A stretch of DNA of 8,016 nt from an uncultured Alphaproteobacteria bacterium (GCA_913060845.1 CAJXVF010000085.1:1-8016); one strand, 5' to 3'. Positions 1-6,647 are shown, counted from the first letter of the stretch. The notes: generated by a model from the sequence alone, not told the origin. Numbers and translations: made by a program.

Positions 1-42
1 CCTCTCTATTCGTCGGCAGCGTCAGATGTGTATAAGAGACAG
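1..42 (+). other. Nextera read-1 adapter with i5 index (artificial)
   Basis: This is not genomic DNA. Positions 10-23 are the Nextera read-1 primer tail and 24-42 are the 19-base Tn5 mosaic end (AGATGTGTATAAGAGACAG). Positions 2-9 (CTCTCTAT) match the i5 index I recall as S502, and position 1 would be the last base of the P5 arm. Genomic sequence begins at 43. Confidence 0.98.
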
Positions 43-371
43 ATCCCATGTACCCAGTTGGGTCAAATGGCGCCAGCCAAGCTATCCTCGACGCTCGAGC
101 TTTGGCTGAAGCGCTCGCAGACGGTGCTGGCGATATTCACGGAGCGCTGAAAAGCTATGAGACCAAACGTCTGCCAGCCACTGCCGCCCTTGTTGCTGCC
201 AATCGCCGCCAAGGACCTGAGCAAGTTATGCAGATGGTCGAGGAGCGCGCGCCAAACGGGTTTGAGCGATTGGAAGATGTGATCAGCCAAGCGGAACTTG
301 AAGCAGTATCCAGCCAGTACAAGCAGGTCGCTGGGTTTGATATGGCTGCTGTGGCGCGAATCCTGGAATAG
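43..371 (+). CDS. FAD-dependent monooxygenase, C-terminal fragment (5' end missing)
   Basis: This is the last ~109 codons of a flavin-dependent aromatic-type monooxygenase (salicylate hydroxylase/PhzS-like group A fold). The first insert bases, AT CCC ATG, fit the end of ...HPM, and the following YPVGSNGASQAILDA block is the stretch just after the GDxxHP FAD-ribityl motif in this family. The rest matches the C-terminal helices, with the usual pattern of acidic and Arg-rich segments. The in-frame ATG at 48 is internal and not a real start, because the gene is cut by the library adapter. Family members use FAD and NAD(P)H to hydroxylate or decarboxylate ring substrates in the cytoplasm. The substrate is unknown here because the N-terminal and substrate-binding parts are missing. 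The next gene lies 45 bp downstream on the same strand, so co-transcription is likely. A pyridine-ring monooxygenase of the MHPCO type seems unlikely, since I recall a different sequence after its GDAAH motif. Confidence 0.85.
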
Positions 372-416
372 GAGTATGCGTTAGGCCATTCATACGCCCG
401 CTGGAGACCACGCGTT

Positions 417-1166
417 ATGGCGCAGGATAACCAACCAACACGAACCTTGCTTCTAACCGGCGCAAGCCGGGGGATTGGTCATGCGACGGTGAAGCGCTTC
501 GGCGCTGCCGGATGGCGTGTCCTCACTGTCTCCCGCCATGCTTTCTCAGAGCATTGCCCATGGGATGGCGGCAAGGACAATCATATCCAATTGGACTTAA
601 GTGATCTCAAGGGCTTGCCCGCTGCAATTGAAGCGATACGTGAGAAACTTCCTGAAGGCCGGCTTGACGCCATGGTCAACAACGCCGCGATTTCGCCGAA
701 GCTATCTGATGGCGGCAGGATGGGCGTGCTTGATACGGATATGGACGCCTGGCAGCGCGTATTCGCAGTGAACTTCTTCTCTGTTGCCATGCTTGGGCGC
801 TCGTTGATTGATGAGCTAACAGCAGCAAAAGGGGCCATTCTGAACGTGACCTCTATCGCAGGTACGCGTGTGCACCCGTTCGCGGGCGTTGCGTATTCCA
901 CGTCCAAAGCCGCGCTCGCTGCCCTCACCCGTGAAATGGCGGCAGAGTTTGGCGGACGTGGCGTGCGTGTGAACGCTATCGCGCCCGGCGAAATTGATAC
1001 GTCAATTCTATCGCCTGGCACGGAAGATATTGTCGATCGCGAAATTCCTATGCGCCGTCTCGGCACTCCAGAAGAAGTCGCTGCCACGATTTACTTCCTC
1101 TGCACCGGCCCTGCATCCTATGTGAACGGTGCCGAAGTCCATGTGAACGGCGGGCAGCACGTCTAA
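417..1166 (+). CDS. SDR family oxidoreductase (classical, probably NADP-dependent)
   Basis: This is a 249-residue classical short-chain dehydrogenase/reductase with a complete Rossmann fold. The cofactor motif TGASRGIG lies at residues 14-21, NNAA at 88-91, the structural Asn at ~119, catalytic Ser ~146, and Tyr160/Lys164 in YSTSK. The end of strand beta-2 reads VSRH, and an Arg there usually favours NADP(H). The C-terminus (VNGAEVHVNGG) matches the FabG-like group. It should interconvert an alcohol and a ketone or aldehyde in the cytosol; the substrate cannot be told from sequence. The ATG at 417 follows GGAG at 403-406 with 10 bases between, a good start signal. The gene sits 45 bp after the monooxygenase, so the two probably work in one pathway. 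Its TAA stop touches the stop of the opposing SDR with no base between. Confidence 0.9.
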   Translation: MAQDNQPTRTLLLTGASRGIGHATVKRFGAAGWRVLTVSRHAFSEHCPWDGGKDNHIQLDLSDLKGLPAAIEAIREKLPEGRLDAMVNNAAISPKLSDGGRMGVLDTDMDAWQRVFAVNFFSVAMLGRSLIDELTAAKGAILNVTSIAGTRVHPFAGVAYSTSKAALAALTREMAAEFGGRGVRVNAIAPGEIDTSILSPGTEDIVDREIPMRRLGTPEEVAATIYFLCTGPASYVNGAEVHVNGGQHV

Positions 1167-1910
1167 TCAGACTGCGGTTGATCCGCCATCGACGACCATT
1201 TCAGACCCGGTCATAAATGACGCTTCATCGGACGCCAGGAACAGGACGGCATTCGCGATCTCTGAAGGATCAGCGAACCGTCCGAGTGGGATCCGGCCAA
1301 AGCGTTCGGCACGCACGGCCTCCGGTACAGCCGCATAGCCCATCTCCGTTTCGACTGGGCCTGGATGCACAGAGTTGCAGCGAATGCCATCCTTCGCATA
1401 CGTCCCAGCAATGGATTTAGTCAGCAGCCGGACAGCGCCTTTGGATGCGCCATAGTGGGACGCGACGGAGCCGCGAATGCCTGCTGTCGAGGATATATTG
1501 ACGATTGACCCGCCCCCCTTCATCCGCATGGCCGGAATGACAGCCTTGGCACCCAGAAATGGCCCCTTGGCGTTTACATCCATCACTCGGTCCCAGGCCT
1601 CTTCGCTGATTTCTTCAAGCGGGCGTCGGTCATAAATTCCGGCATTGTTGACCAGGATATCAACGCCACCAAAGTCAGCTACAATTGCATCGACAGCAGC
1701 TTGCCATGCGGCACTGTCGGTCACATCAAGCCGCATAAAGCGCGCGTCTTGCCCAGCAGCTTGGATCGTTTTGGCCAATGCGGCACCAGCAGCGTCTTCG
1801 ATATCACCGATGCACACATGAGCACCCTCGGCGGCGAACCGGCTGGACATTGCAGCGCCTATGCCGCGTGCGCCGCCCGATATCAGAGCTACCTTGCCTT
1901 TTAACCGCAT
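1167..1910 (-). CDS. SDR family NAD(P)-dependent oxidoreductase
   Basis: This is a 247-residue classical SDR. The cofactor loop is SGGARGIG (residues 11-18, Ser in place of the usual Thr), followed by Asp36 at the end of beta-2, which normally selects NAD(H). NNAG is at 88-91, Asn113 in DVNAKGP, catalytic Ser140 in NISSTAG, Tyr153 and Lys157 in YGASK, and a typical C-terminal VDGGSTAV. The start is set at 1910 because AAGGGAG lies 8 bases upstream; an in-frame extension to 1982 would run back into the aldolase gene and lacks this signal. The gene follows the class II aldolase by 13 bp in the same operon. NAD preference here and probable NADP preference in the neighbouring SDR suggest one oxidative and one reductive step, or different substrates. 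It resembles FabG-like and cyclic-alcohol dehydrogenases, but the substrate is unassigned. Confidence 0.9.
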   Translation of the reverse strand: MRLKGKVALISGGARGIGAAMSSRFAAEGAHVCIGDIEDAAGAALAKTIQAAGQDARFMRLDVTDSAAWQAAVDAIVADFGGVDILVNNAGIYDRRPLEEISEEAWDRVMDVNAKGPFLGAKAVIPAMRMKGGGSIVNISSTAGIRGSVASHYGASKGAVRLLTKSIAGTYAKDGIRCNSVHPGPVETEMGYAAVPEAVRAERFGRIPLGRFADPSEIANAVLFLASDEASFMTGSEMVVDGGSTAV

Positions 1911-1918
1911 AGCACTTG

Positions 1919-1925
1919 CTCCCTT
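1919..1925 (-). promoter_or_regulatory. Shine-Dalgarno of the second SDR, overlapping the aldolase stop
   Basis: AAGGGAG on the minus strand ends 8 bases before the ATG at 1910. It begins inside the TAA stop (1924-1926) of the upstream aldolase gene, an arrangement that favours translational coupling of the two genes. Confidence 0.75.
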
Positions 1926-2592
1926 AGGTTTTCGATTTTGGGCCATAGGTCCCAAATTTTGCCACCACCTTCTCAATTTCATTGTCCGGGAGGATGGAGG
2001 GCTCGCCCAACATCATGGAGAGATGGAACTGCTTCGCCAATGTCTCGACTTCTCCGGCCAGCCAAAGCGCTCGCTTCAAATTTGACCCGCACGCGATGAC
2101 GCCATGATGGCAAAGAATGCAGGCATGTCGCCCCTCTAACGCCTTCACAGCATGGTCGGAGAGTTCCGCCGTCCCAAACGTAGCGTAAGGCGCACAGCGT
2201 ATCGTAGAGCCGCCTGCCGCTGCGATCATGTAATGAACCGCAGGAATATCCAGGCCTTTGATGGCGATGGTCGTCGCATACATGGAATGGGTGTGGACGA
2301 TTCCGGTCACATCTGGCCGCACTGCCATGATGTCCACATGAAACCGCCACTCACTGGAAGGCTTGAGACCGTCTTTCGCCTCATAGGAGCCATCTAGGCC
2401 CATGTAGACGATGTCTTCAGGCTCTAGCTCCACATAGGGGACGCCTGATGGAGTGACCAACAGCCCCTCCTCCCAGCGCGCGGAAACGTTTCCAGATGTT
2501 CCTTGGTTGATCCCGCTGGCGTTCATTTCAAGGCAGGCGTCAATCACCTGCTGACGAAGCGCGCGTTCTTCGGGCGACATGGCTTTGGGCAT
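1924..2592 (-). CDS. Class II aldolase/adducin family protein (FucA-like fold)
   Basis: This is a 222-residue metal-dependent class II aldolase-family enzyme. GTSGNVSAR (31-39) and TPSG (47-50) form the phosphate/substrate loops of the FucA fold. Glu81 in SSEWRFH is the catalytic acid/base position. His100 and His102 (HTH) and His163 (in CHHG, where the family usually has NHG) are the divalent-metal ligands, so the active site looks complete. Relatives include L-fuculose-phosphate aldolase, ribulose-phosphate epimerase-type enzymes and a pyridine-dicarboxylate decarboxylase of vitamin B6 breakdown, so it may cleave or decarboxylate. The start at 2592 is chosen because AGGA lies ~9 bases upstream; a longer reading from a TTG at 2652 lacks support. 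It is the first gene of a two-gene operon with the SDR and is divergent from the RidA gene. Confidence 0.88.
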   Translation of the reverse strand: MPKAMSPEERALRQQVIDACLEMNASGINQGTSGNVSARWEEGLLVTPSGVPYVELEPEDIVYMGLDGSYEAKDGLKPSSEWRFHVDIMAVRPDVTGIVHTHSMYATTIAIKGLDIPAVHYMIAAAGGSTIRCAPYATFGTAELSDHAVKALEGRHACILCHHGVIACGSNLKRALWLAGEVETLAKQFHLSMMLGEPSILPDNEIEKVVAKFGTYGPKSKT

Positions 2593-2726
2593 TCTGCGGA
2601 TTCCTGGATGGCGAAGGTTCTGTCTATACTGCCCCATCGCATACGAGGCCAAACGGTTGAAGACAATGGTCGCCGTAAAATTCGGGCCCGTCTACGCTCG
2701 ATATGTTTCTTGAAATGGACGGTTGA
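2593..2726. promoter_or_regulatory. Divergent promoter region between aldolase and RidA genes
   Basis: This 134 bp gap separates two divergent operons and must hold both promoters unless transcription enters from outside. A weak minus-strand candidate has TTGGCC (2652-2647), an 18-base spacer and TATAGA (2628-2623), leading to a leader of about 25-30 bases before the aldolase start. TATACT on the + strand at 2625-2630 has no convincing -35. ACGGTTGAA occurs twice on the same strand (2653-2661 and 2719-2727), which might be a paired binding site. All of this is by eye. Confidence 0.4.
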
Positions 2727-3122
2727 ATGAAAATGCGCATTGATGTTTCGGACGGAACTGAAACTGGCGCCTACAGTCGCGCCGTAAGGGTGGGTGATAC
2801 GGTGCATGTGTCCGGCACCACATCATTGGACGGCAAAGGTGGATATATTGGTGATGATGTTGGTGCGCAGACAACAGCCGTTTATCAGAAGATTGAAGCG
2901 GCGTTGAAAGCATGTGACGCCGAAATGGCCGACATCGTCCGTATCACCGCATACATTGCGGATATGAGCCAGTCTGCCGCGTTCCTAGATGCCCACAGCA
3001 CGGCCATGGTTGGAAATAAGCCGGCTGCCGCTCTATTTGGCGTTTCCAGCCTGATCGATCCCGGCCTTCTGATTGAGATCGAAGCCTATGCGATCACTGG
3101 CGCTGAACGGCATGCAGAATAG
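2727..3122 (+). CDS. RidA family (YjgF/YER057c/UK114) protein lacking the catalytic Arg
   Basis: This 131-residue single-domain protein is close to the usual RidA length. It has the conserved early block (AYSRAVRVGDTVHVSGTTSL, about 15-34), the DIVRITAYIADM strand-helix centre (69-80) and the C-terminal LIEIEAYA (115-122). RidA trimers hydrolyse enamine/imine intermediates such as 2-aminoacrylate. Where canonical RidA has Pro-Ala-Arg (Arg105 in E. coli), this protein reads KPAAALFGV, so Ala replaces the carboxylate-binding Arg. That places it with the Arg-less Rid subfamilies (Rid4-7 type), whose activities are poorly known and which often sit in catabolic clusters. ATG 2727 is preferred to ATG 2733 because GGACGG (2717-2722) is better placed for it. 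The gene is divergent from the aldolase-SDR operon and heads the run with the TPR gene. Confidence 0.9.
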   Translation: MKMRIDVSDGTETGAYSRAVRVGDTVHVSGTTSLDGKGGYIGDDVGAQTTAVYQKIEAALKACDAEMADIVRITAYIADMSQSAAFLDAHSTAMVGNKPAAALFGVSSLIDPGLLIEIEAYAITGAERHAE

Positions 3123-3178
3123 CCTGAGATCTGTTAAAGTGGCTGCTGGCAAACGACAGCCTAGCGGAGCCTGAAGCG

Positions 3179-4573
3179 ATGCCGGAATTCCATGACAAGC
3201 GCGGCCTTCGGCTGACTATGGCGAATCAAGCGGCTGCTCCCGCGCACGACCACTTGGTCGATGGATATATCGGGTTTCGGCAAGACACAGGCCCGCGCTT
3301 GAAGGCAGCAATGCAGGCAGATCCGGAAGCCCCCATGAATCAGTGCATGGCAGGCTATATTTTCCATCTGATGGTCGTTGGTCCGTTATTGGAACGCGCG
3401 GCTGCAGCCTCATCGAAAGCTACGGCACTTGCTGAATCCCATGGCAATGCCCGCGAGAAATTGCACGCTGCAGCACTGGCAGCCTGGACCGATGGAGAAA
3501 TCGGCGAAGCGGCGCGGTTGCTTGAATTGGTCCTGCTGCAATGGCCCCTTGATATCGCAGCGCTGAAGCTGGTCCACTATCTGCATTTCTATCTGGGCAA
3601 TATTGCCGAGCATCGAGATTCCGTAGCCCGCGTTATGCCAGCATGGACGGACGACACGCCGGGGTTCGCGAATGTCCTGGGTATGCGGGCCTTTGGGCTG
3701 GAAGAAGCCGGGCATTACGCCGAAGCTGAACGCATTGGTCGACGCGCCGTTGAGTTGGACCCAACGGATGCATGGTCCGTTCATGCCGTCGCCCATGTTC
3801 TGGAAATGCAGGGCCGTGCCCGTGAAGGCATTCATTGGATTGAGCGCGAGGAAGCGAACTGGGCCGGTAAGGTCCATAATTTCGCCAACCATGTTTGGTG
3901 GCATAAAGCGCTCTACCACCTGGAGCTTGGCGAGCATGACGCAGTGCTCGACCTTTATGACAACGCCTTCCGTGCGGAAGAAACGGACGATGGTTTAGAT
4001 ATCGCCAATGCCGCGGCCATGCTGACACGCCTTAAAATCCGCGGCGTGGAATGTGGCCCTCGCTGGGATCGCTTGGCAGATGTGGCGGCGACCAAGGCCG
4101 ACGAACACATTCTACCCTTCAACGACCTGCACATTATGTTGGCGCTCAGCGGCGCTGGCCAAGACGCGAAGGCCGTGGCGAGCTGCAGTTCTATCGCGAG
4201 CCATGGTGGGGCGACTGGTGGCACCTGGGGACCTGTGTATAGTCATATCGCCCGACCAATGGCGGATGGCATCGCAGCCTATGGTGCCGGCGATTATGCA
4301 AGTGCTGCAGCTAAGCTTTCGTCTGTCCGGTACAAATGGAGCGCGATTGGCGGGAGCCACGCCCAGCGCGACGTATTTCAGCAGATATTGATAGACGCCA
4401 CGATCCGATCAGGAGACACGCGCCAGGCAAAAGCGTTGCTGGCGGAGCGGACTGGGTTAAGGTCCAGAAGCGCGTTCGATTGGGAGCGATTGTCTGATGC
4501 GGCCAGCGCCACGGGCGATAAATCGACAGCAGCCAGGGCTTCAGCCAATGCGCAGCGCTTGAGAGCGGACTGA
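3179..4573 (+). CDS. TTC38-like tetratricopeptide repeat protein
   Basis: This is a 464-residue soluble alpha-helical repeat protein with no signal peptide or membrane segment. The N-terminal part (DKRGLRLT..., then a GY/DPE/NQCMAGY pattern up to ~60) and the WWHKALYHLELGE block (240-252) are hallmarks of the TTC38 family, named from animals but widespread in proteobacteria. TPR-like helix pairs are visible at about 100-131, 135-165, 172-198 (YAEAERIGRRAVELDPTDAW) and 199-222, with a later Ala-rich repeat near 365. Conserved Trp/His residues around 198-246 suggest a pocket as well as a scaffold. No enzymatic role is established for the family as far as I know. ATG 3179 is preceded by GGAG at 3166-3169 with good spacing. 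It lies 56 bp after ridA and 14 bp before thpR, consistent with an operon. Confidence 0.85.
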   Translation: MPEFHDKRGLRLTMANQAAAPAHDHLVDGYIGFRQDTGPRLKAAMQADPEAPMNQCMAGYIFHLMVVGPLLERAAAASSKATALAESHGNAREKLHAAALAAWTDGEIGEAARLLELVLLQWPLDIAALKLVHYLHFYLGNIAEHRDSVARVMPAWTDDTPGFANVLGMRAFGLEEAGHYAEAERIGRRAVELDPTDAWSVHAVAHVLEMQGRAREGIHWIEREEANWAGKVHNFANHVWWHKALYHLELGEHDAVLDLYDNAFRAEETDDGLDIANAAAMLTRLKIRGVECGPRWDRLADVAATKADEHILPFNDLHIMLALSGAGQDAKAVASCSSIASHGGATGGTWGPVYSHIARPMADGIAAYGAGDYASAAAKLSSVRYKWSAIGGSHAQRDVFQQILIDATIRSGDTRQAKALLAERTGLRSRSAFDWERLSDAASATGDKSTAARASANAQRLRAD

Positions 4574-4587
4574 GGGAATAACCGAAG

Positions 4588-5199
4588 ATGCGCCTGTTTA
4601 TCGCCCTAGAGCTGCCGGAATGGTTTCGTAAGGAACTTGTGAAGCTTCGAGGTGGTGTTCCAGGCGCTCGGTGGGTTTGGCAAGAGAATATGCACCTGAG
4701 GCTGCGCTTTCTGGGGCCAACCGATGGCGGCCAGGCGGATGACCTAGCTGGTGAACTTGGCCGGATTGATATGCCCTCATTCTACATAGCGCCCAGCGGG
4801 GTTGGGGTATTCGAGTCCAAAGGCGATGTGCGCGCGCTATGGATGGGCATGAAGCCAGAAGAGCCTTTGCATTACCTCAACGCCAAGATCGAGCGAGCAT
4901 GTCGCCGAGCTGGATACCCACCGGAAAGCCGGACCTTCAAGCCGCACATCACGCTCGCCCGGTTTGACGGTTATTCCAACATCAAACGAGTCAGCCGTTT
5001 TCTAGAGCGTTACGCGCGCTTCCATCGGGAATCGATCCGAATATCTGGATTCTCGGTGTTTTCGTCCGAACTGCGGTCACCAGCACCAAGCTACCGTGTT
5101 GAAGCGGATTTCCCCTTCTCGGACGCTGGCCTTGCCGATAGCCCATTCTTCGATGATTGGGTGGTTGCAGCGGGTCAAACGCCGATTAGGACGAAGTAG
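4588..5199 (+). CDS. thpR: RNA 2',3'-cyclic phosphodiesterase (2H family), first HxTx altered
   Basis: This 203-residue protein of the 2H phosphoesterase superfamily (LigT/ThpR) starts with the typical [10 protein letters not shown]. Family members open 2',3'-cyclic phosphates on RNA, or ligate in reverse, using two HxTx motifs. The second is intact: HITL, His120/Thr122, in [10 protein letters not shown]. The first reads HLRL (His36, Arg38) in [10 protein letters not shown], where HLTL is expected. Codon 38 is AGG (4699-4701), one base from the Thr codon ACG. Activity may therefore be changed or reduced, unless this is a sequencing or amplification error. The C-terminal ~20 residues extend past the last conserved strand. 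GAGGGA overlapping the TPR stop supplies the ribosome-binding site, so translation may be coupled. The 3' end overlaps the opposing macrodomain gene by 14 bp. Confidence 0.88.
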   Translation: MRLFIALELPEWFRKELVKLRGGVPGARWVWQENMHLRLRFLGPTDGGQADDLAGELGRIDMPSFYIAPSGVGVFESKGDVRALWMGMKPEEPLHYLNAKIERACRRAGYPPESRTFKPHITLARFDGYSNIKRVSRFLERYARFHRESIRISGFSVFSSELRSPAPSYRVEADFPFSDAGLADSPFFDDWVVAAGQTPIRTK

Positions 5200-5713
5200 C
5201 GCCAGCAAAAATCTTGCTAAATCGCTGAAAATCATCATCGCTGAAAAGCACGAATGTGACCTGCTCGATCGAGGGTGCCCGCTCCAGCTCCATCATCGTG
5301 ACAGCAATCGCGATGCGGGCCGCACGGTCAAATGGAAAGTGATAAACGCCCGTTGAAATCGCTGGGAAGGCAATTGTTTTGCAGTCGTTTTCCACTGCAA
5401 GCCGGATACTGTTGCGGTAACAGGCTGCGAGCGCCGGGTCATCATCCCTGGCACCGGAATATATCGGCCCAACTGTGTGAATTACGTATTTTGCGGGAAG
5501 GCTATATCCGCCCGTAATCCGTGCCTCTCCCGTGGGGCATCCGCCGAGTGTCCGACATTCTTTCAACAAGTCAGGGCCTGCCGCACGGTGAATGGCGCCA
5601 TCGACCCCACCACCGCCAAGCAGGGACCCATTCGCAGCGTTTACAATAGCGTCGACGTTGAGTTTGGTGATGTCGCCTTGATGCAGCGCCATCCTAGTCG
5701 CAAGACTGGTCAT
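5186..5713 (-). CDS. Macrodomain protein, YmdB-type O-acetyl-ADP-ribose deacetylase
   Basis: This is a 175-residue stand-alone macrodomain. ADP-ribose-binding features are present in order: GDIT (13-16), VDAIVNAAN (20-28) with Asn25 at the catalytic Asn position of E. coli YmdB, the [14 protein letters not shown] loop (33-46) with Asp38 as likely catalytic Asp, [10 protein letters not shown] (61-70), VIHTVGP (77-83), and the phosphate loop STGVYHFP (120-127). Relatives remove acetyl from O-acetyl-ADP-ribose or ADP-ribose from proteins; E. coli YmdB also modulates RNase III. ATG 5713 lies 6 bases after the ygfZ stop, so it is probably the last gene of the usg-like/ygfZ operon. ATG 5692 is less likely, since its AGG is directly adjacent. 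The 3' end overlaps thpR tail to tail by 14 bp. Confidence 0.92.
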   Translation of the reverse strand: MTSLATRMALHQGDITKLNVDAIVNAANGSLLGGGGVDGAIHRAAGPDLLKECRTLGGCPTGEARITGGYSLPAKYVIHTVGPIYSGARDDDPALAACYRNSIRLAVENDCKTIAFPAISTGVYHFPFDRAARIAIAVTMMELERAPSIEQVTFVLFSDDDFQRFSKIFAGATSS

Positions 5714-5719
5714 TGCAGG

Positions 5720-6613
5720 TTACTCGAACGCTGCCCAATCAGGCTTTTGCGGGGTTACGGTAGCGCTGCCAGATGTCATTGGTCCGCCATCGCGCCACGC
5801 ATCTAGCCGGATTAGCGCCAACGCCCACTCACCAGCGACGGAGCGGATTTCGCCAGCGTCACGGCCATTAGCCTCAATCTTGGAACCTGGTTCCGGTGCC
5901 GCACCTTCAATACGGACAGGCATAAGCCTCCGTTTCACCAAGCCACGGTATTTGGTGCGCGCGGTTAGCTCCTGGCCGACATAGCAACCCTTCTGCCAAT
6001 CGACGCCATTCAACTCATCAAACCCGTTCTCAAGCAAAAAGCCCCGGTCAACGAGGATATCGCCGGAGCCTTCGGGAACGCCAAGCGCCAGCCTGTAGGC
6101 CCGGAAAACATCAAGGCTGAATTCTGTCGCGAACGGTGGAGCAGTCAGCGTTTCTGGTACATCAATGATCCGCACGCCAAGTGCTGGAAGTCGAGGGTCG
6201 ACGTAAGTCGTGCGCGTGCCCTCAATAAAGGTGGAGCCCGGTTGATCCGCCAACCCCACAGCATCATTTGCGCCGTCGCCCCATAGGACAGCGACAGCCA
6301 GATCATCATCCAACGTTATGTCGATTTTGGCCCGCAGGCGATACCGCTTGAGACGGGTGACGAGATCATCACGACGTTCCCGCTCGCATTCAAGCAGAAA
6401 GCCGTCTGGAATTTTGGTCAAGAATAGGTCGTGAAGGAACTTACCTTGTGGCGTTAAAAGCGCACCATATCTAGCTTGATTCAATGTTATTTTCTGAGTG
6501 TCTTGGGATATGAGGCCTTGCAGAAATTCCGCCGCCTCATCGCCTGTCACGCGAACAAATGCACGATCTGGGCGTAGTGCGAAACTAGGGGTCTTTGAGT
6601 TTTCCGCAAGCAT
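5720..6613 (-). CDS. ygfZ: YgfZ/GcvT-like folate-binding protein (Fe-S cluster maintenance)
   Basis: This 297-residue protein has the GcvT-like fold of YgfZ/IBA57, which supports assembly or repair of certain 4Fe-4S enzymes using tetrahydrofolate. The signature K-G-C-Y-x-G-Q-E is at 208-215 (KGCYVGQELTART), with the redox-relevant Cys210 present. The N-terminal pattern (RAFVRVTGDEAAEFLQGLISQD, first half about 17-27) and the YGALLTPQGKFLHDLF strand pair (49-64) also match. The start at 6613 follows GGAGGG with 7 bases between; a GTG at 6643 would add ten residues unlike the family and encode through a hairpin. The gene follows the Usg-like gene by 80 bp and precedes the macrodomain gene by 6 bp. 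A stable hairpin overlaps its ribosome-binding site, suggesting translation control. Confidence 0.93.
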   Translation of the reverse strand: MLAENSKTPSFALRPDRAFVRVTGDEAAEFLQGLISQDTQKITLNQARYGALLTPQGKFLHDLFLTKIPDGFLLECERERRDDLVTRLKRYRLRAKIDITLDDDLAVAVLWGDGANDAVGLADQPGSTFIEGTRTTYVDPRLPALGVRIIDVPETLTAPPFATEFSLDVFRAYRLALGVPEGSGDILVDRGFLLENGFDELNGVDWQKGCYVGQELTARTKYRGLVKRRLMPVRIEGAAPEPGSKIEANGRDAGEIRSVAGEWALALIRLDAWRDGGPMTSGSATVTPQKPDWAAFE

Positions 6614-6621
6614 CCATATCC

Positions 6622-6647
6622 CTCCGGGGCGGTGGCCGCCCACGGAG
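6622..6647 (-). promoter_or_regulatory. Hairpin covering the ygfZ Shine-Dalgarno
   Basis: On the + strand CTCCGGGGCGG (6622-6632), loop TGG (6633-6635), CCGCCC (6636-6641), bulged A (6642) and CGGAG (6643-6647) form an 11 bp G+C-rich stem with one bulge. In the ygfZ mRNA the 3' arm contains GGAG of the GGAGGG ribosome-binding site, so folding would hide it. No U run follows, so it is not an intrinsic terminator. Confidence 0.6.

Noticed and set aside
374..395. Inverted repeat GTATG...CATAC between the monooxygenase and SDR genes
   Set aside because: Only a 5 bp stem with a 12-base loop and no U run, too weak for a terminator.
581..1087. 168-codon minus-strand open frame inside the first SDR gene
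   Set aside because: It mirrors the SDR codons in antisense; the Ser/Arg/Pro-rich product is typical of a shadow of a GC-rich gene.
1911..1982. N-terminal extension of the second SDR to 1982
   Set aside because: It would overlap the aldolase 3' end by 59 bp and lacks a ribosome-binding site, while ATG 1910 has AAGGGAG at ideal spacing and gives the normal SDR start.
3141..3162. GGCTG...CAGCC stem between ridA and the TPR gene
   Set aside because: A 5 bp stem with a long loop and no U run; probably chance, and read-through into the TPR gene is expected.
3410..3937. 175-codon minus-strand open frame inside the TPR gene
   Set aside because: It is antisense to a well-supported coding region, its translation (rich in Pro, Gln, Cys and Met) matches no family I know, and it has no convincing ribosome-binding site.
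6614..6643. GTG start for ygfZ at 6643
   Set aside because: The ten added residues come from the hairpin region and do not fit the family; ATG 6613 has a strong ribosome-binding site.
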